Assembly: GCF_021026295.1 (NCBI RefSeq)
Contig: NZ_JAJNDA010000010.1
Coordinates: 185,732 to 249,731, forward strand
DNA length: 64,000 nt
Direction of reading: 5' to 3'
From: Actinomycetospora soli
Lineage (GTDB): Bacteria > Actinomycetota > Actinomycetes > Mycobacteriales > Pseudonocardiaceae
This document shows, one piece after another, positions 52,819 through 60,633 of the stretch (position 1 is its first letter; each line of letters begins with the position of its first letter). The notes beneath the pieces were generated by a model. That model was not told the DNA's origin, did not search any database, and worked only from the letters and a program-made list of their open reading frames with translations. A program made the translations under genes and the position numbers.

Positions 52819-53292
52819 TCAGCCGGACAGCGCCGTCGGGAAGACCCAGCGCCGGAAGGCCCACCAGCGGAAGGCCATGGCGAGCAGGGTGCCGACGACC
52901 TGCGCGCTCACGAGGTCGGCGACCTGCTCCGTGAACGCCGACACGGTCGGCGTGGCCAGGTCGAGCACGTAGCGGGAGATGCCCAGGGGCGCGGCGTTGA
53001 CCGCGAGGGCGGCGCCGCTCACGACGAAGTACAGGCCCGCCTCCCGACGACGGGCGAGGCCGCCCCGGGCGCGGAAGGACCACTCGCGGTTGGCGACGTA
53101 GCCGACGACGGTCGCGACGAGCACGGCCAGGATCTTGGCGGTGACCGGCTTGGGCTCGAGGATCGTGCTCTTGAGCAGCAGGAACACGCCGGTGTCCACG
53201 ACGAAGGTGCTGGCGCCCACCAGGGCGAACCGCACCAGTTCCCCGTGCCGGAGCCACGCCGAGCTCAGGCGGGACCCCGTGGCGGAACTCAT
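52819..53292 (-). CDS. GtrA-family membrane protein
   Basis: 157-aa protein with four TM helices and the GtrA opening LVRFALVGASTFVVDTGVFLLL, YVANREWSFRARGG and the closing FRWWAFRRWVF. GtrA proteins are thought to flip or bind polyprenyl-linked sugars for wall or O-antigen glycosylation. It corresponds to Rv3277 of Mtb, which also lies near purK/purE. ATG 53292 is chosen; a longer reading runs into the putative iron box at 53353. Confidence 0.85.
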   Translation of the reverse strand: MSSATGSRLSSAWLRHGELVRFALVGASTFVVDTGVFLLLKSTILEPKPVTAKILAVLVATVVGYVANREWSFRARGGLARRREAGLYFVVSGAALAVNAAPLGISRYVLDLATPTVSAFTEQVADLVSAQVVGTLLAMAFRWWAFRRWVFPTALSG

Positions 53293-53352
53293 CGCGGACG
53301 AGTCTAGGACCTCGGACGCGGACGACCCCGGGGGATCGACACCGGGGGAAGG

Positions 53353-53371
53353 CAAGCTTAGGCTCACCTCA
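53353..53371 (+). promoter_or_regulatory. Iron-box-like (DtxR/IdeR/DmdR) operator
   Basis: CAAGCTTAGGCTCACCTCA matches the 19-bp actinobacterial iron-box consensus (TTAGGTTAGGCTCACCTAA in Streptomyces) at 15 of 19 positions, including a contiguous TTAGGCTCACCT. It lies 22 bp upstream of the ATG at 53394. Assignment is by motif only. Confidence 0.5.
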
Positions 53372-53393
53372 GTCACGATCGAGGGAGGACGCG

Positions 53394-53789
53394 ATGTCGC
53401 TGCGGCTGCCGGTGGGTGAGGTGACCGCCCTGCTCGGACCGGGCCTGGTCCGTCGCCGGGTGATGGCGGCGCTGGACGACGGCTGCGTCCCCGGCACGGT
53501 GCGGCTCACCGCGGCCAGGGACGAGTCCGCGCTCGCGCGACGCGCCACCGTGGCGTCGGCGGCCGGTGCCGCCGTGGTGCTGGCCGACCGGCTCACCGAC
53601 GGCCTCGAGGCCGCCGACCGCCGGACGGTGCTCGCGGGCCTCCGCGACCTGGCCGCGGCGGGCGCCGCCGTCCTGGTGGACGACGTCGACCCGGTCGCGA
53701 CGGTCGCGGTGGCGGACGGGGCGCTGCGGGCCGACCGGACCGGCGCCCTCGTCCTGGAGCGTCTGGACGAGGCCTACTTGGCCTCGTAG
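53394..53789 (+). CDS. Short, degenerate ABC-ATPase-like protein
   Basis: 131-aa protein. LPVGEVTALLGPGLVRRRVMAALDDG resembles the start of an ABC ATPase, but the Walker A Gly-Lys-Ser/Thr is absent. AAGAAVVLADRLTDGLEAADRRTVLAGLRDLAAAGAAVLVDDVDP aligns in style with Walker B, D-loop and H-loop regions, again with key residues lost (no Glu after the Walker B Asp, no His). The LSGGQ signature is missing. So it is probably a miniature non-hydrolysing relic or regulator. GAGGGAGG precedes the ATG. An iron-box-like site overlaps its promoter. It overlaps the convergent DUF1540 gene by 16 bp. Confidence 0.65.
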   Translation: MSLRLPVGEVTALLGPGLVRRRVMAALDDGCVPGTVRLTAARDESALARRATVASAAGAAVVLADRLTDGLEAADRRTVLAGLRDLAAAGAAVLVDDVDPVATVAVADGALRADRTGALVLERLDEAYLAS

Positions 53790-54061
53790 GTCAGGCAGTC
53801 GGCGACGTCGGCGCCCTGGCCGCCGATCTCGACCGACGAGGCGGTGCACTCGAGCTTGTCGTTGAACTTGCACTCGGAGCGGTGGCACGCCCCGACGAGG
53901 CCGCCCTGGTCGACGCCGCCGCGGAACGAGATCTCCACGAACGTGCCGCAGGCGGAGCCACCCACGGTGATCGCACCGGCGTGGCAGGAGGAGTTCTCGT
54001 TGTACGAACAGCTCGTGGCGGCGCAGGACTGGACGGTCGGCAACTCGCGCATCGAAGTCAT
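53774..54061 (-). CDS. Double DUF1540 cysteine-rich protein
   Basis: 95-aa protein composed of two DUF1540 units: C13-x4-C18-x7-C26-x11-C38 (QSCAATSCSYNENSSC...SAC) and a second with CHRSECKFNDKLEC and a last Cys near 89. DUF1540 modules are small, probably metal-binding, and of unknown function. ATG 54061 is taken; the ATG at 54052 is an alternative. Upstream (54249-54267) lies a second, weaker iron-box-like site, about 190 bp away. The pairing with the ABC-like gene through 3' overlap is conspicuous. Confidence 0.8.
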   Translation of the reverse strand: MTSMRELPTVQSCAATSCSYNENSSCHAGAITVGGSACGTFVEISFRGGVDQGGLVGACHRSECKFNDKLECTASSVEIGGQGADVADCLTYEAK

Positions 54062-54248
54062 GGCACGAGGATGTCCGGTTCCGCGACGCCCCAACAGCAA
54101 GCGAAGGCTCCACTCACCTGGACCCGCCGTCGGGAGTGCGACGCGCCGACCTGCGTCGACGCCGTCGGACGGACCGCGACGACCGCTCGCGCGGGTCGAG
54201 TTCGCGAGATGTGTCACCGGATCGGGCCAACGATGACGGGGACTCCCC

Positions 54249-54267
54249 GTAGGTGTGCCTGACCTTC
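54249..54267. promoter_or_regulatory. Second, weaker iron-box-like sequence
   Basis: GTAGGTGTGCCTGACCTTC matches TWAGGTWAGSCTWACCTWA at 14 of 19 positions. Alone it would be dismissed; it is noted because a better match occurs 0.9 kb away beyond the DUF1540 gene. Confidence 0.3.
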
Positions 54268-54345
54268 GCCCGTTCGGCCCTTGCTCCCGTGCTCACCTGG
54301 TGTTCACGACGGCGGGTGTTGTCGCGCGCCGCACTCGGCATGTAC

Positions 54346-54368
54346 TTGCCGATCGGCAAGCGATTGCC
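54346..54368 (+). promoter_or_regulatory. Tandem TTGCC-N4-GGCAA-N4-TTGCC operator
   Basis: Three alternating half-sites spaced 9 bp apart. The first two form the perfect 16-bp palindrome CTTGCCGATCGGCAAG (54345-54360). The last touches the ribosome-binding site GGGGAGG of the gene at 54381. The likely binder is the winged-helix regulator encoded by the second gene of the operon. Confidence 0.7.
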
Positions 54369-54380
54369 GGGGAGGCGGAC

Positions 54381-54620
54381 ATGGCGCACGAGGCGATGGC
54401 CGTGGTGGCCGAACAGCGGGAACGGCTGGCCGAGCGGGTCCGCCCGCCGTGGTGGTACTGGACCGTGATGACGGCCGCGACGGTCGCGATCCTGGTCTCC
54501 CAGGTCGTCGACGCCCGCCTCTCCACCGCCGCGGTCGGCGTCGTCGTGACCATGGGCCTCTTCGTGCGGATGCAGCGGGCGATCCGCACCGACATCCGCT
54601 CCGGACGGGTCCGGCCGTGA
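54381..54620 (+). CDS. Small two-TM membrane protein
   Basis: 79-aa protein: short charged N-terminus with AEQRERLAERVRPPWWYW, TM1 about 27-43, TM2 about 48-65, basic C-terminus. It belongs to no family I can name. The arrangement of a small membrane protein followed by a winged-helix regulator behind a palindromic operator is common in actinobacteria and suggests an autoregulated two-gene unit. ATG 54381 with GGGGAGG 6 nt upstream; 34 bp separate it from the regulator gene. Confidence 0.75.
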   Translation: MAHEAMAVVAEQRERLAERVRPPWWYWTVMTAATVAILVSQVVDARLSTAAVGVVVTMGLFVRMQRAIRTDIRSGRVRP

Positions 54621-54654
54621 CCGCTGCCGTGCGCACCGGGCGGGTGCGGCCGAC

Positions 54655-54969
54655 GTGAACCCCACGCGCGACCCGGTCCTCGAGGTCGGGCCCCGGCTCG
54701 CGATCTGCGCCCTCCTGCAGGGCGCCGCGTGGGCCGACTTCGCCACGGTGCGCGACACCGTCGGTGCGGGCGACTCGGTGGTCTCCAAGCACGCACGCTC
54801 GCTGGAGGATGTGGGCTACCTGGAAATCCGGAAGGGTGCGGTGGGGCGCCGGCCGCGCACGTGGTTCCGCCTGACCCCCGTCGGCCGGGCGGCCCTGGAG
54901 GCGCACCTGGCCTGGTTGACGAGCCTGTCCGGGGTGCTCGACGGCGTCGACGCCGACCAGCCCTCCTGA
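54655..54969 (+). CDS. Winged-helix transcriptional regulator (HTH_34/MarR-like)
   Basis: 104-aa regulator: PRLAICALLQGAAWADFATVRDTVGAGDSVVSKHARSLEDVGYLEIRKG forms the helix-turn-helix, then the wing GRRPRTWFRLTPVGRAALEAHLAWL. This is the short HTH_34-type fold that binds as a dimer. It likely represses its own operon through the TTGCC/GGCAA sites. The effector is unknown. The start is GTG 54655. The next gene, a flavin oxidoreductase, starts 26 bp on and may be part of the same transcript. Confidence 0.85.
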   Translation: MNPTRDPVLEVGPRLAICALLQGAAWADFATVRDTVGAGDSVVSKHARSLEDVGYLEIRKGAVGRRPRTWFRLTPVGRAALEAHLAWLTSLSGVLDGVDADQPS

Positions 54970-54995
54970 CGAGGGGCCGGGCAGACTGCCGCGTC

Positions 54996-55880
54996 GTGCG
55001 CATCGGTCTGACCGTCCTGCCCGAACACCCGCGCGACGAGGCGACCCGGCGCTGGCGGGCGGTCGAGGAGCTCGGGTTCGCCACCGGCTGGACCTACGAC
55101 CACCTCGGCTGGCGCACGCTGGTCGACGGGCCCTGGTACGGCGCGGTGCCGACGCTGTCGCTGGCCGCGACGGTCACCGAGCGGATCGAGATCGGGCCGT
55201 TCGTCGTCAGCCCGAACGTGCGCTCGCCCGTCCCGTTCGCCCGCGACGTGATCACCCTGGACGACCTCTCCCGGGGTCGGTTCACCGCGGCGCTCGGCGC
55301 GGGGACACCGCGGGGCTACGACACCGAGGTGCTCGGGGTGCCGCGACCGGCGAGCCGCCTCGCCCGGTTCGAGGAGTTCACGGTGCTGCTCGACCGGCTG
55401 CTCACCGAGGAGCGCGTCACCCACCGCGGCGAGTACTACACGGCCGTCGAGGCCCGCAACGCGCCCGGCTGCGTGCAGCGACCGCGGGTGCCGTTCGTCC
55501 TCGCCGCCGACGGGCGGCGCACCGTCGACCTCGCCGCCCGGCTCGGCGACGGGTGGGTGACCACCGGAGCGGGCGGCGAGGACCTCGCGGCGTGGTGGCG
55601 CGGCGTGGCGGACCTCGCCACGGCGTACGGCGAGGCGCGCTCCCGGGCCGGGCACGACCCGGCGTCGGGAGGAAGGATCCTCAACACCGACGGCGCGCCG
55701 GTCTACGCCCTCTCCGCGGCGGGCCTGTTCGACGACGTGGTGGGCCGGGCGGGCGAGCTCGGCTTCACCGACGTCGCCGTCGCGTGGCCGCGCCGGGAGG
55801 GCGTGTTCGCGGGCGACGAGGACGTGCTGACCGCGATCAGCGTCCCTTCGTCGCCACGACCAGCGAGCTCTGGCCGTTGA
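54996..55880 (+). CDS. LLM-class flavin-dependent oxidoreductase
   Basis: 294-aa luciferase-like TIM-barrel protein: RIGLTVLPEHPRDEATRRW, TGWTYDHLGW, IGPFVVSPNVRSPVPFARDVITLDDLSRGRF, GYDTEVLG and GRRTVDLAARLGDGWVT. Family members use FMN or F420. The SPxxR-type pattern and actinobacterial origin make F420 plausible but not proved. The substrate is unknown. GTG 54996. Its 3' end overlaps the convergent methyltransferase gene by 44 bp, the longest overlap in the window. Confidence 0.85.
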   Translation: MRIGLTVLPEHPRDEATRRWRAVEELGFATGWTYDHLGWRTLVDGPWYGAVPTLSLAATVTERIEIGPFVVSPNVRSPVPFARDVITLDDLSRGRFTAALGAGTPRGYDTEVLGVPRPASRLARFEEFTVLLDRLLTEERVTHRGEYYTAVEARNAPGCVQRPRVPFVLAADGRRTVDLAARLGDGWVTTGAGGEDLAAWWRGVADLATAYGEARSRAGHDPASGGRILNTDGAPVYALSAAGLFDDVVGRAGELGFTDVAVAWPRREGVFAGDEDVLTAISVPSSPRPASSGR

Positions 55881-56724
55881 GGCGCTGGGTCAGCGGGTCG
55901 AGGATGCGCCCGTAGGACTTGGCGACCTCGGTCGCCACGAAGGACTCGGTGCTCCACCCCCGGCTCCGCAGGGTCGCGGCGGGGTCGGGGCGCTCGTCGC
56001 TGTACAGCAGCTGCTGCATGTCCACGCCCATCCTGCCCGCGACCCGGCGGAAGGCGGGGTCGTCGAACTGCTGGGTGATGTTGGTGAAGTCCTCGATCGC
56101 CCACTCCGACCCGGGGGCCGAGAGGTCGTCGATCGCGTCGACGAGCGCGCTCTGGGCCTCGGCGGGCAGGTAGGGCAGGAGGCCCTCGGTCAACCAGGCG
56201 GTCGGCGTGGCCGGGTCGAAGCCCGCGGCCCGGAGGGCGGCGGGCCAGTCGTCGCGCAGGTCGGCGAGCACCGTGCGGCGGTCGCAGTGGGGCGTGGCGC
56301 CCTCCTGCTCGAGCACGGCGTCCTTGAACTCGATCATCTTCGCCTGGTCGACCTCGTAGAACGTCGTGCCGGCCGGCCACGACAGTCGGTGGGCGCGCGT
56401 GTCGAGCCCGGAGGCGAGGACGACGACCTGGCGCAGGCCACGCTCGCCCGCGCCCTGGAAGAACTCGTCGAAGAACCGGGTCCGGGTGCCCATGTAGCCC
56501 GACATCATCTGCCAGAGCTCGTCGTCGGAGTCGTCCTGCGGCTCGACGGGCCGCGTCGCGAGGGGCTGCGGCGGATTCGCGGCCTGGACGAAGGCCTCGG
56601 CGTAGGGGTCGGAGATCAGCCCGTCCGGCCGGTGGGTGTCGACCGCGCGGCCCGCCGCCACGACCAACGCCGTCAGCCCCACGCTCGACACCACGTCCCA
56701 CTGCTCGAAACGGCTGTCCGTCAC
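55837..56724 (-). CDS. TIGR00027/LCMT-type SAM-dependent methyltransferase
   Basis: 295-aa protein of the actinobacterial TIGR00027 family (leucine carboxyl methyltransferase-like). Typical features are SSVGLTALVVAAGRAVDTHRPDGLISDPYAEAFV at the N-terminus, VVLASGLDTRAHRLSWPAGTTFYEVDQ (SAM site) and WLTEGLLPYLP. Mtb has many paralogues, none with a firmly known substrate. GTG 56724. CTTTCGAAAG, a small palindrome, lies about 30 bp upstream. It is divergent from the hydroxy-acid oxidase gene. Confidence 0.88.
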   Translation of the reverse strand: MTDSRFEQWDVVSSVGLTALVVAAGRAVDTHRPDGLISDPYAEAFVQAANPPQPLATRPVEPQDDSDDELWQMMSGYMGTRTRFFDEFFQGAGERGLRQVVVLASGLDTRAHRLSWPAGTTFYEVDQAKMIEFKDAVLEQEGATPHCDRRTVLADLRDDWPAALRAAGFDPATPTAWLTEGLLPYLPAEAQSALVDAIDDLSAPGSEWAIEDFTNITQQFDDPAFRRVAGRMGVDMQQLLYSDERPDPAATLRSRGWSTESFVATEVAKSYGRILDPLTQRLNGQSSLVVATKGR

Positions 56725-56866
56725 GTCCGCCTCCTCGAGAACCGATTGTTAGCTTTCGAAAGGAGGGTCCCCGGGACGCCGGGTCCCGCACAAGCGGAGG
56801 GTGAGAGGTCCGACACCCTCCGTGCCCGTACGGCACTCCGGCCCGGTTCGTGCTAGACGACGCCGC

Positions 56867-58123
56867 ATGACGATCGGGGCGGGCCGGGCCCGTCAGGAGC
56901 AGGTCTACCGCGACGGCGTGTCGGGGTCCCGTCCCCGGGTCCCGACGACGGCGGGGGAGCTGGAGCGGCGCGGCCGCCGGGCGATGTCACGTCGGGCGGA
57001 CGCCTACGTCACCGGCGGGGCGGGAGCCGAGGCCACCGTGCGCGCCAACCGGGCGGCGTTCGAGCGGTGGCAGACCGTGCCGCGCGTCCTGCGCGACGTC
57101 GGGTCCCGGGACCTCTCCACCGAGCTCTTCGGCCGTCGCCTGGACCACCCGCTGCTGCTCGCCCCGATCGGGGCGCTCGACCTCGTGCGGCGCGGCGCGG
57201 ACCTCGCCGTCGCCCGGGGCGCCGCCGCCGCGGGCGTACCGATGATCGTCAGCAACCAAGCGGGCACGGCGATGGAGGCGCTCGCCGGGATCGGGCGGCG
57301 GTGGTTCCAGCTCTACTGGTCCACCTCCGACGACCTGGTCGACAGCTTCCTCGCGCGTGCCGAGGCCAGCGGGTGCGAGGCCGTCGTCGTCACCCTCGAC
57401 ACGACGATGCTCGGGTGGCGCCCGCGCGACCTCGACCTGGGGCACCTGCCGTTCAGCCGCGGGCTCGGGATCGCGCAGTACACCTCCGACCCCGTCTTCT
57501 CGCGGCTCGCGCGGGAGCGGGCGGCGACCCCACGCTCCGGACCCGCTCCGCGGATCACCCCGCAGGCCGTCCGCACGCTGCTCGAGATCACGCACAACTT
57601 CCCCGGGTCCACGCTGGAGAACCTGCGCTCCCCGGTGCCGCGGGCCGCCGTCGAGACCTTCCTGGAGGTCTACTCCCGGCCGCACCTGAGCTGGGACGAC
57701 GTCGCGACCCTGCGGTCCCGGACCTCCCTGCCGGTCGTGCTCAAGGGCGTCCTGCACCCCGTCGACGCCCGCCGCGCGGTCGACGCGGGCGTCGACGCGG
57801 TGCTCGTGTCCAACCACGGCGGGCGACAGGTGGACCACGCCGTCGCCGCGTTGGACGCGCTGCCCGGGGTGGTGGAGGCGGTCGCCGACCGGCTCCCGGT
57901 GCTCCTCGACTCGGGCGTGCGCACCGGGGCGGACGTCGCGCTCGCCCTGGCCCTCGGCGCGCGGGCGGTGTGCCTGGGGCGCCCCTTCGTCTGGGGGCTC
58001 GCGCTGGCCGGGGCGGAGGGGGTCGCGCAGGTCGTGGGCGACGTGCTCGCCGAGCTCGACCTCACCGTCGGGCTCGCCGGCGCCTCGTCCGCGGCGGAGC
58101 TGGAGGTGCAGCGGCGCTACTGA
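56867..58123 (+). CDS. FMN-dependent alpha-hydroxy-acid oxidase
   Basis: 418-aa TIM-barrel flavoenzyme of the lactate oxidase / lactate monooxygenase type. Active-site regions: LLLAPIGALDLVRRGADLAVARGAAAAG, FQLYW, VTLDTTMLGWRPRDL, VLKGVLHPVDARRAVDAGVDAVLVSNHGGRQVD with the catalytic His, and LLDSGVRTGADVALALALGA for FMN phosphate. It oxidises an alpha-hydroxy acid to a keto acid; L-lactate is the most likely substrate. The ATG is at 56867. It overlaps the convergent DUF1707 gene by 7 bp. Confidence 0.88.
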   Translation: MTIGAGRARQEQVYRDGVSGSRPRVPTTAGELERRGRRAMSRRADAYVTGGAGAEATVRANRAAFERWQTVPRVLRDVGSRDLSTELFGRRLDHPLLLAPIGALDLVRRGADLAVARGAAAAGVPMIVSNQAGTAMEALAGIGRRWFQLYWSTSDDLVDSFLARAEASGCEAVVVTLDTTMLGWRPRDLDLGHLPFSRGLGIAQYTSDPVFSRLARERAATPRSGPAPRITPQAVRTLLEITHNFPGSTLENLRSPVPRAAVETFLEVYSRPHLSWDDVATLRSRTSLPVVLKGVLHPVDARRAVDAGVDAVLVSNHGGRQVDHAVAALDALPGVVEAVADRLPVLLDSGVRTGADVALALALGARAVCLGRPFVWGLALAGAEGVAQVVGDVLAELDLTVGLAGASSAAELEVQRRY

Positions 58124-58779
58124 CCGCTCTCCACGGCGAGCGGCCGTCGGGTCACCGAGACCCCGCCCATCATCGCGAAGCCGCTGACCTTGACCCGTGG
58201 CCCGGGCGTGCCGCTGGGCGCGCCCGCCTGGTCGGCGAAACCGCCCATGAACCCGACGCCCGTGACCTCGACGACCGCGTCCGGGTCGACCACGACCTCG
58301 CACCCGCCCATCAGCGCGAACGCCTGCACGGTGACGTCGACCCCGACCCCGCGCAGGTCGACGTTCGCGCCGCCCATCACCGACACGACCTGCAGCGTGA
58401 GGCCGCGCGAGTCCAGGTTCGCGTGGCGCAGGTCGAGGCTCGTCCCGCCCATGACGCTGACGGCGCGGTGCGTCAGCCCGGGCGTCCACGTCCCCGACCG
58501 GTCCGCGCCGCTCATCACCGCGACCGACCCGGTGGCGTCCGGCCGGGTGGCGATCTCCTTCCCGACGGCGGGTCGGGACGGCTGGGCGGTCGGCTCCGGC
58601 TCCAGGTCCGCCGTGATCGGCGCCAGCTCGTGGCGGAACGTCGCGGCGTACGCGGCCCGTTGCCGCTCGTCGCCCTCGACCATCGTCAGGCGGCCGTCTC
58701 CGACCGCGCGCCGCACGAGGTCGGCCACCTGTTCGCGCTCGGCGTCCGAGGCGCGGACCGCCGGGGTCGGGTCGCTCAT
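58117..58779 (-). CDS. DUF1707 protein with LiaF-like beta-repeat domain
   Basis: 220-aa cytosolic protein. N-terminal DUF1707 domain (VRASDAEREQVADLVRRAVGDGRLTMVEGDER), short linker, then six beta turns each with a small-residue core: VMSG, VMGG, VMGG, LMGG, FMGG, MMGG at roughly 20-25-residue spacing. This right-handed-helix-like repeat resembles the C-terminal domain of LiaF/YvqF (cell-wall-antibiotic response). Role unknown; envelope-stress sensing is a fair guess. ATG 58779. No TM helix, unlike the DUF1707 protein at 41430. Confidence 0.82.
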   Translation of the reverse strand: MSDPTPAVRASDAEREQVADLVRRAVGDGRLTMVEGDERQRAAYAATFRHELAPITADLEPEPTAQPSRPAVGKEIATRPDATGSVAVMSGADRSGTWTPGLTHRAVSVMGGTSLDLRHANLDSRGLTLQVVSVMGGANVDLRGVGVDVTVQAFALMGGCEVVVDPDAVVEVTGVGFMGGFADQAGAPSGTPGPRVKVSGFAMMGGVSVTRRPLAVESGQ

Positions 58780-58810
58780 GGCGTGCAGCCTCCCGCGCCG
58801 GCGCCCCGTT

Positions 58811-58861
58811 GTCAGCCGTGGCACACGGCTGACGCTGGACGTCAGCAGGACGCCACGCTCG
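58811..58861 (+). repeat. 51-bp dispersed repeat, copy 3
   Basis: Starts GTCAGCCGTG and ends CGCCACGCTCG. The first 23 bp are a perfect hairpin (GTCAGCCGTG-GCA-CACGGCTGAC). It is located between two minus-strand genes, upstream of the DUF1707 gene and downstream of the sigma-factor gene. Confidence 0.8.
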
Positions 58862-58900
58862 CAGGCCCGCGGCGAGTGGCCGCTGAGCCATGACGTCCGC

Positions 58901-60454
58901 TCAGTGCAGCAGCACGTCCAGCACCGGCTCGAGCAGGCCGCGGCGGGGTGTCCGCTCGGTGAGCACGTCGAGGTCGAGGACGTCCAGGTCGACCACGGGG
59001 CCGTCCGCGGTCCACCGGCTCCCGTCGGTGCCCCAGTGCCCGGAGGTCACCGTGCCCGACGACGGGACGGTGGTCGTGGGACGGGGCGCGGGCGACCGGG
59101 CGCCGGAGCTGCCCGACCTCGAGCTGCTCGACCCCGCGCCGGTTGACCCCGCGCCGGTTGACCCCGCGCCGGTTGACCCCGCGCCGGTTGACCCCGAGCC
59201 GGTTGACCCCGACGGTCGCGAGCCGGTCGAGGAGCCGGCGCCGTCCGACCCGGGAGCGTCGACCCCGGAGGAGTCCGGCCGGGGGACGTCCGGCCGGGGA
59301 GCGTCCGACCCGCCGTCGGGAGGAGGCACGGGCAGGGGAGCCGGCGGCACCACAGGCACCGACCCGGCGTCGGGAAGACGCAGCACCGGCGGCCCGGCGA
59401 CCGGGGCCTCGGGGCCGAGGGTGGTGAGGGCCGTGGCGGTCGCGAGGCCGAGGCCGGCGAGCCCGACGACCGCGGCGCCGAGGCGTCGGGTCCGCGGGAC
59501 CTCCGCGGAGCGGGTGAGGCCGCCGAGGGCGCCGATCACGCCGACGACGCCGCTGCCCGCGACGACGAGCTCCGCGGTCGACGGCACCCACGCCCCCTGC
59601 CGCGTGGCGAGGTAGCCGACGAGGGCGGCGCCGAGCACGAGGGGCGCGATGGCGGTGCGCACGATGCCGGAGTTGACCTCGCGGAGTTCGGCGGCGAGGG
59701 CGCGGCAGTCGGCGCACTCGCGCAGGTGCTCCTCGACCTTCACGGCGTCGCGCTTGGAGAGCCCACCGCGGGTCCAGGCGCCGAGCTTCTCCTCGGTCTC
59801 GCGGTGCCTGCGGTCCTTCGGCGGCGCGCCGGGGCCGCCCCCCGCGAGGTGCTCCTGCAGGTAGGCCTGGCGCAGCCCCTCGCGGGCGCGGTAGCCGAGG
59901 GCGGAGACGGCATTGGGGGTCAGGCCGAACAGCGGCGCGATGTCGGCGGGGGAGTCGCCCTCGACCTCGAGGTGCCAGAGGACGGCCTGCCAGCGCTCGG
60001 GGAGGGTCGCGAAGGCCCGGGCGGCGAGGGAGCGTTCGAGGCCGGCGACGGCGGGGTCGGCGAAGGGGACGACGGTGCGTTCCGGATCGACGCCGATGAC
60101 CTCGCCCATGTCCTCGGTGAGGTCGAGGCGGCGTTCGGCGCGGGTGCGGTCGTAGGCGAGGTGGCGCAGCGAGGTGAGCAGGTAGGCGCGGAACGCCTCG
60201 GTGGGGCCGCCGCCGGCGCGCAGGATCTCGAGCAGGCGGGCGAAGGCGGCGGAGACGAGGTCGTCGGCGTCGGCGGGGGAGCGGGCGAGCTGGCGGGCGA
60301 GGGCTCGGGCGGCGTCGCGATGGCGGTCGTAGAGGGTGCCGAACGCGACCGTGGACTCGTCGTCGGCGGGGCGGCCGCGGATGACGCCGAGCAGCTCGGC
60401 GTCACTGGGTCCGGGCAGCGCGGGACCCGACGCGGCACCGCCGACCTCGGCCAT
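58901..60454 (-). CDS. ECF sigma factor fused to a zinc-finger anti-sigma and membrane domain
   Basis: 517-aa fusion. Region 2 lies at about 36-105 (LYDRHRDAARALARQLARSPADADDLVSAAFARLLEIL), region 4 at 145-200 (LPERWQAVLWHLEVEGDSPADIAPLFGLTPNAVSALGYRAREGL). A zinc anti-sigma motif H243-x3-C247-x2-C250 follows, then three hydrophobic helices (about 268-345), a Pro/Ser/Gly/Thr region with a 15-bp DNA repeat, and a short C-terminal segment. So the sigma factor and its inhibitor are one polypeptide tethered to the membrane, presumably freed or switched by an envelope signal. ATG 60454 with GGGGAGG. Divergent from the degenerate GGDEF-like gene. Confidence 0.87.
   Translation of the reverse strand: MAEVGGAASGPALPGPSDAELLGVIRGRPADDESTVAFGTLYDRHRDAARALARQLARSPADADDLVSAAFARLLEILRAGGGPTEAFRAYLLTSLRHLAYDRTRAERRLDLTEDMGEVIGVDPERTVVPFADPAVAGLERSLAARAFATLPERWQAVLWHLEVEGDSPADIAPLFGLTPNAVSALGYRAREGLRQAYLQEHLAGGGPGAPPKDRRHRETEEKLGAWTRGGLSKRDAVKVEEHLRECADCRALAAELREVNSGIVRTAIAPLVLGAALVGYLATRQGAWVPSTAELVVAGSGVVGVIGALGGLTRSAEVPRTRRLGAAVVGLAGLGLATATALTTLGPEAPVAGPPVLRLPDAGSVPVVPPAPLPVPPPDGGSDAPRPDVPRPDSSGVDAPGSDGAGSSTGSRPSGSTGSGSTGAGSTGAGSTGAGSTGAGSSSSRSGSSGARSPAPRPTTTVPSSGTVTSGHWGTDGSRWTADGPVVDLDVLDLDVLTERTPRRGLLEPVLDVLLH
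59130..59204. repeat. 15-bp tandem repeat, five units
   Basis: GACCCCGCGCCGGTT occurs four times and once with one base changed. It encodes GSTGA-type repeats in the extracytoplasmic linker of the sigma/anti-sigma fusion. Five codons per unit keep the frame. Confidence 0.9.
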
Positions 60455-60633
60455 CCGGACACACCTCCCCCCTCGCCGACGAGTCTGAGGTCGGTTCGGG
60501 GAGGATCCCGGCAGTGTCACCGTCACGGATGACCGTCTCGCGCGTCGCCAGGGAGAGCGGTCGGCGATCGACACGGTCGGTCACGCCGCCCGACACGACG
60601 GCGGAGGCACGCGGAGCAGTGGAGGTACGTGGC

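Larger units (their letters stand above)
54062..54380. other. 319-bp divergent intergenic region
   Basis: No convincing gene. It carries promoters for the DUF1540 gene and for the membrane-protein/regulator operon, a weak iron-box-like sequence at 54249-54267 and a tandem palindromic operator at 54346-54368. Confidence 0.5.

Noticed and set aside
56753..56762. CTTTCGAAAG palindrome near the TIGR00027 methyltransferase start
   Set aside because: Ten bases and no adjacent regulator gene; too weak to call an operator.
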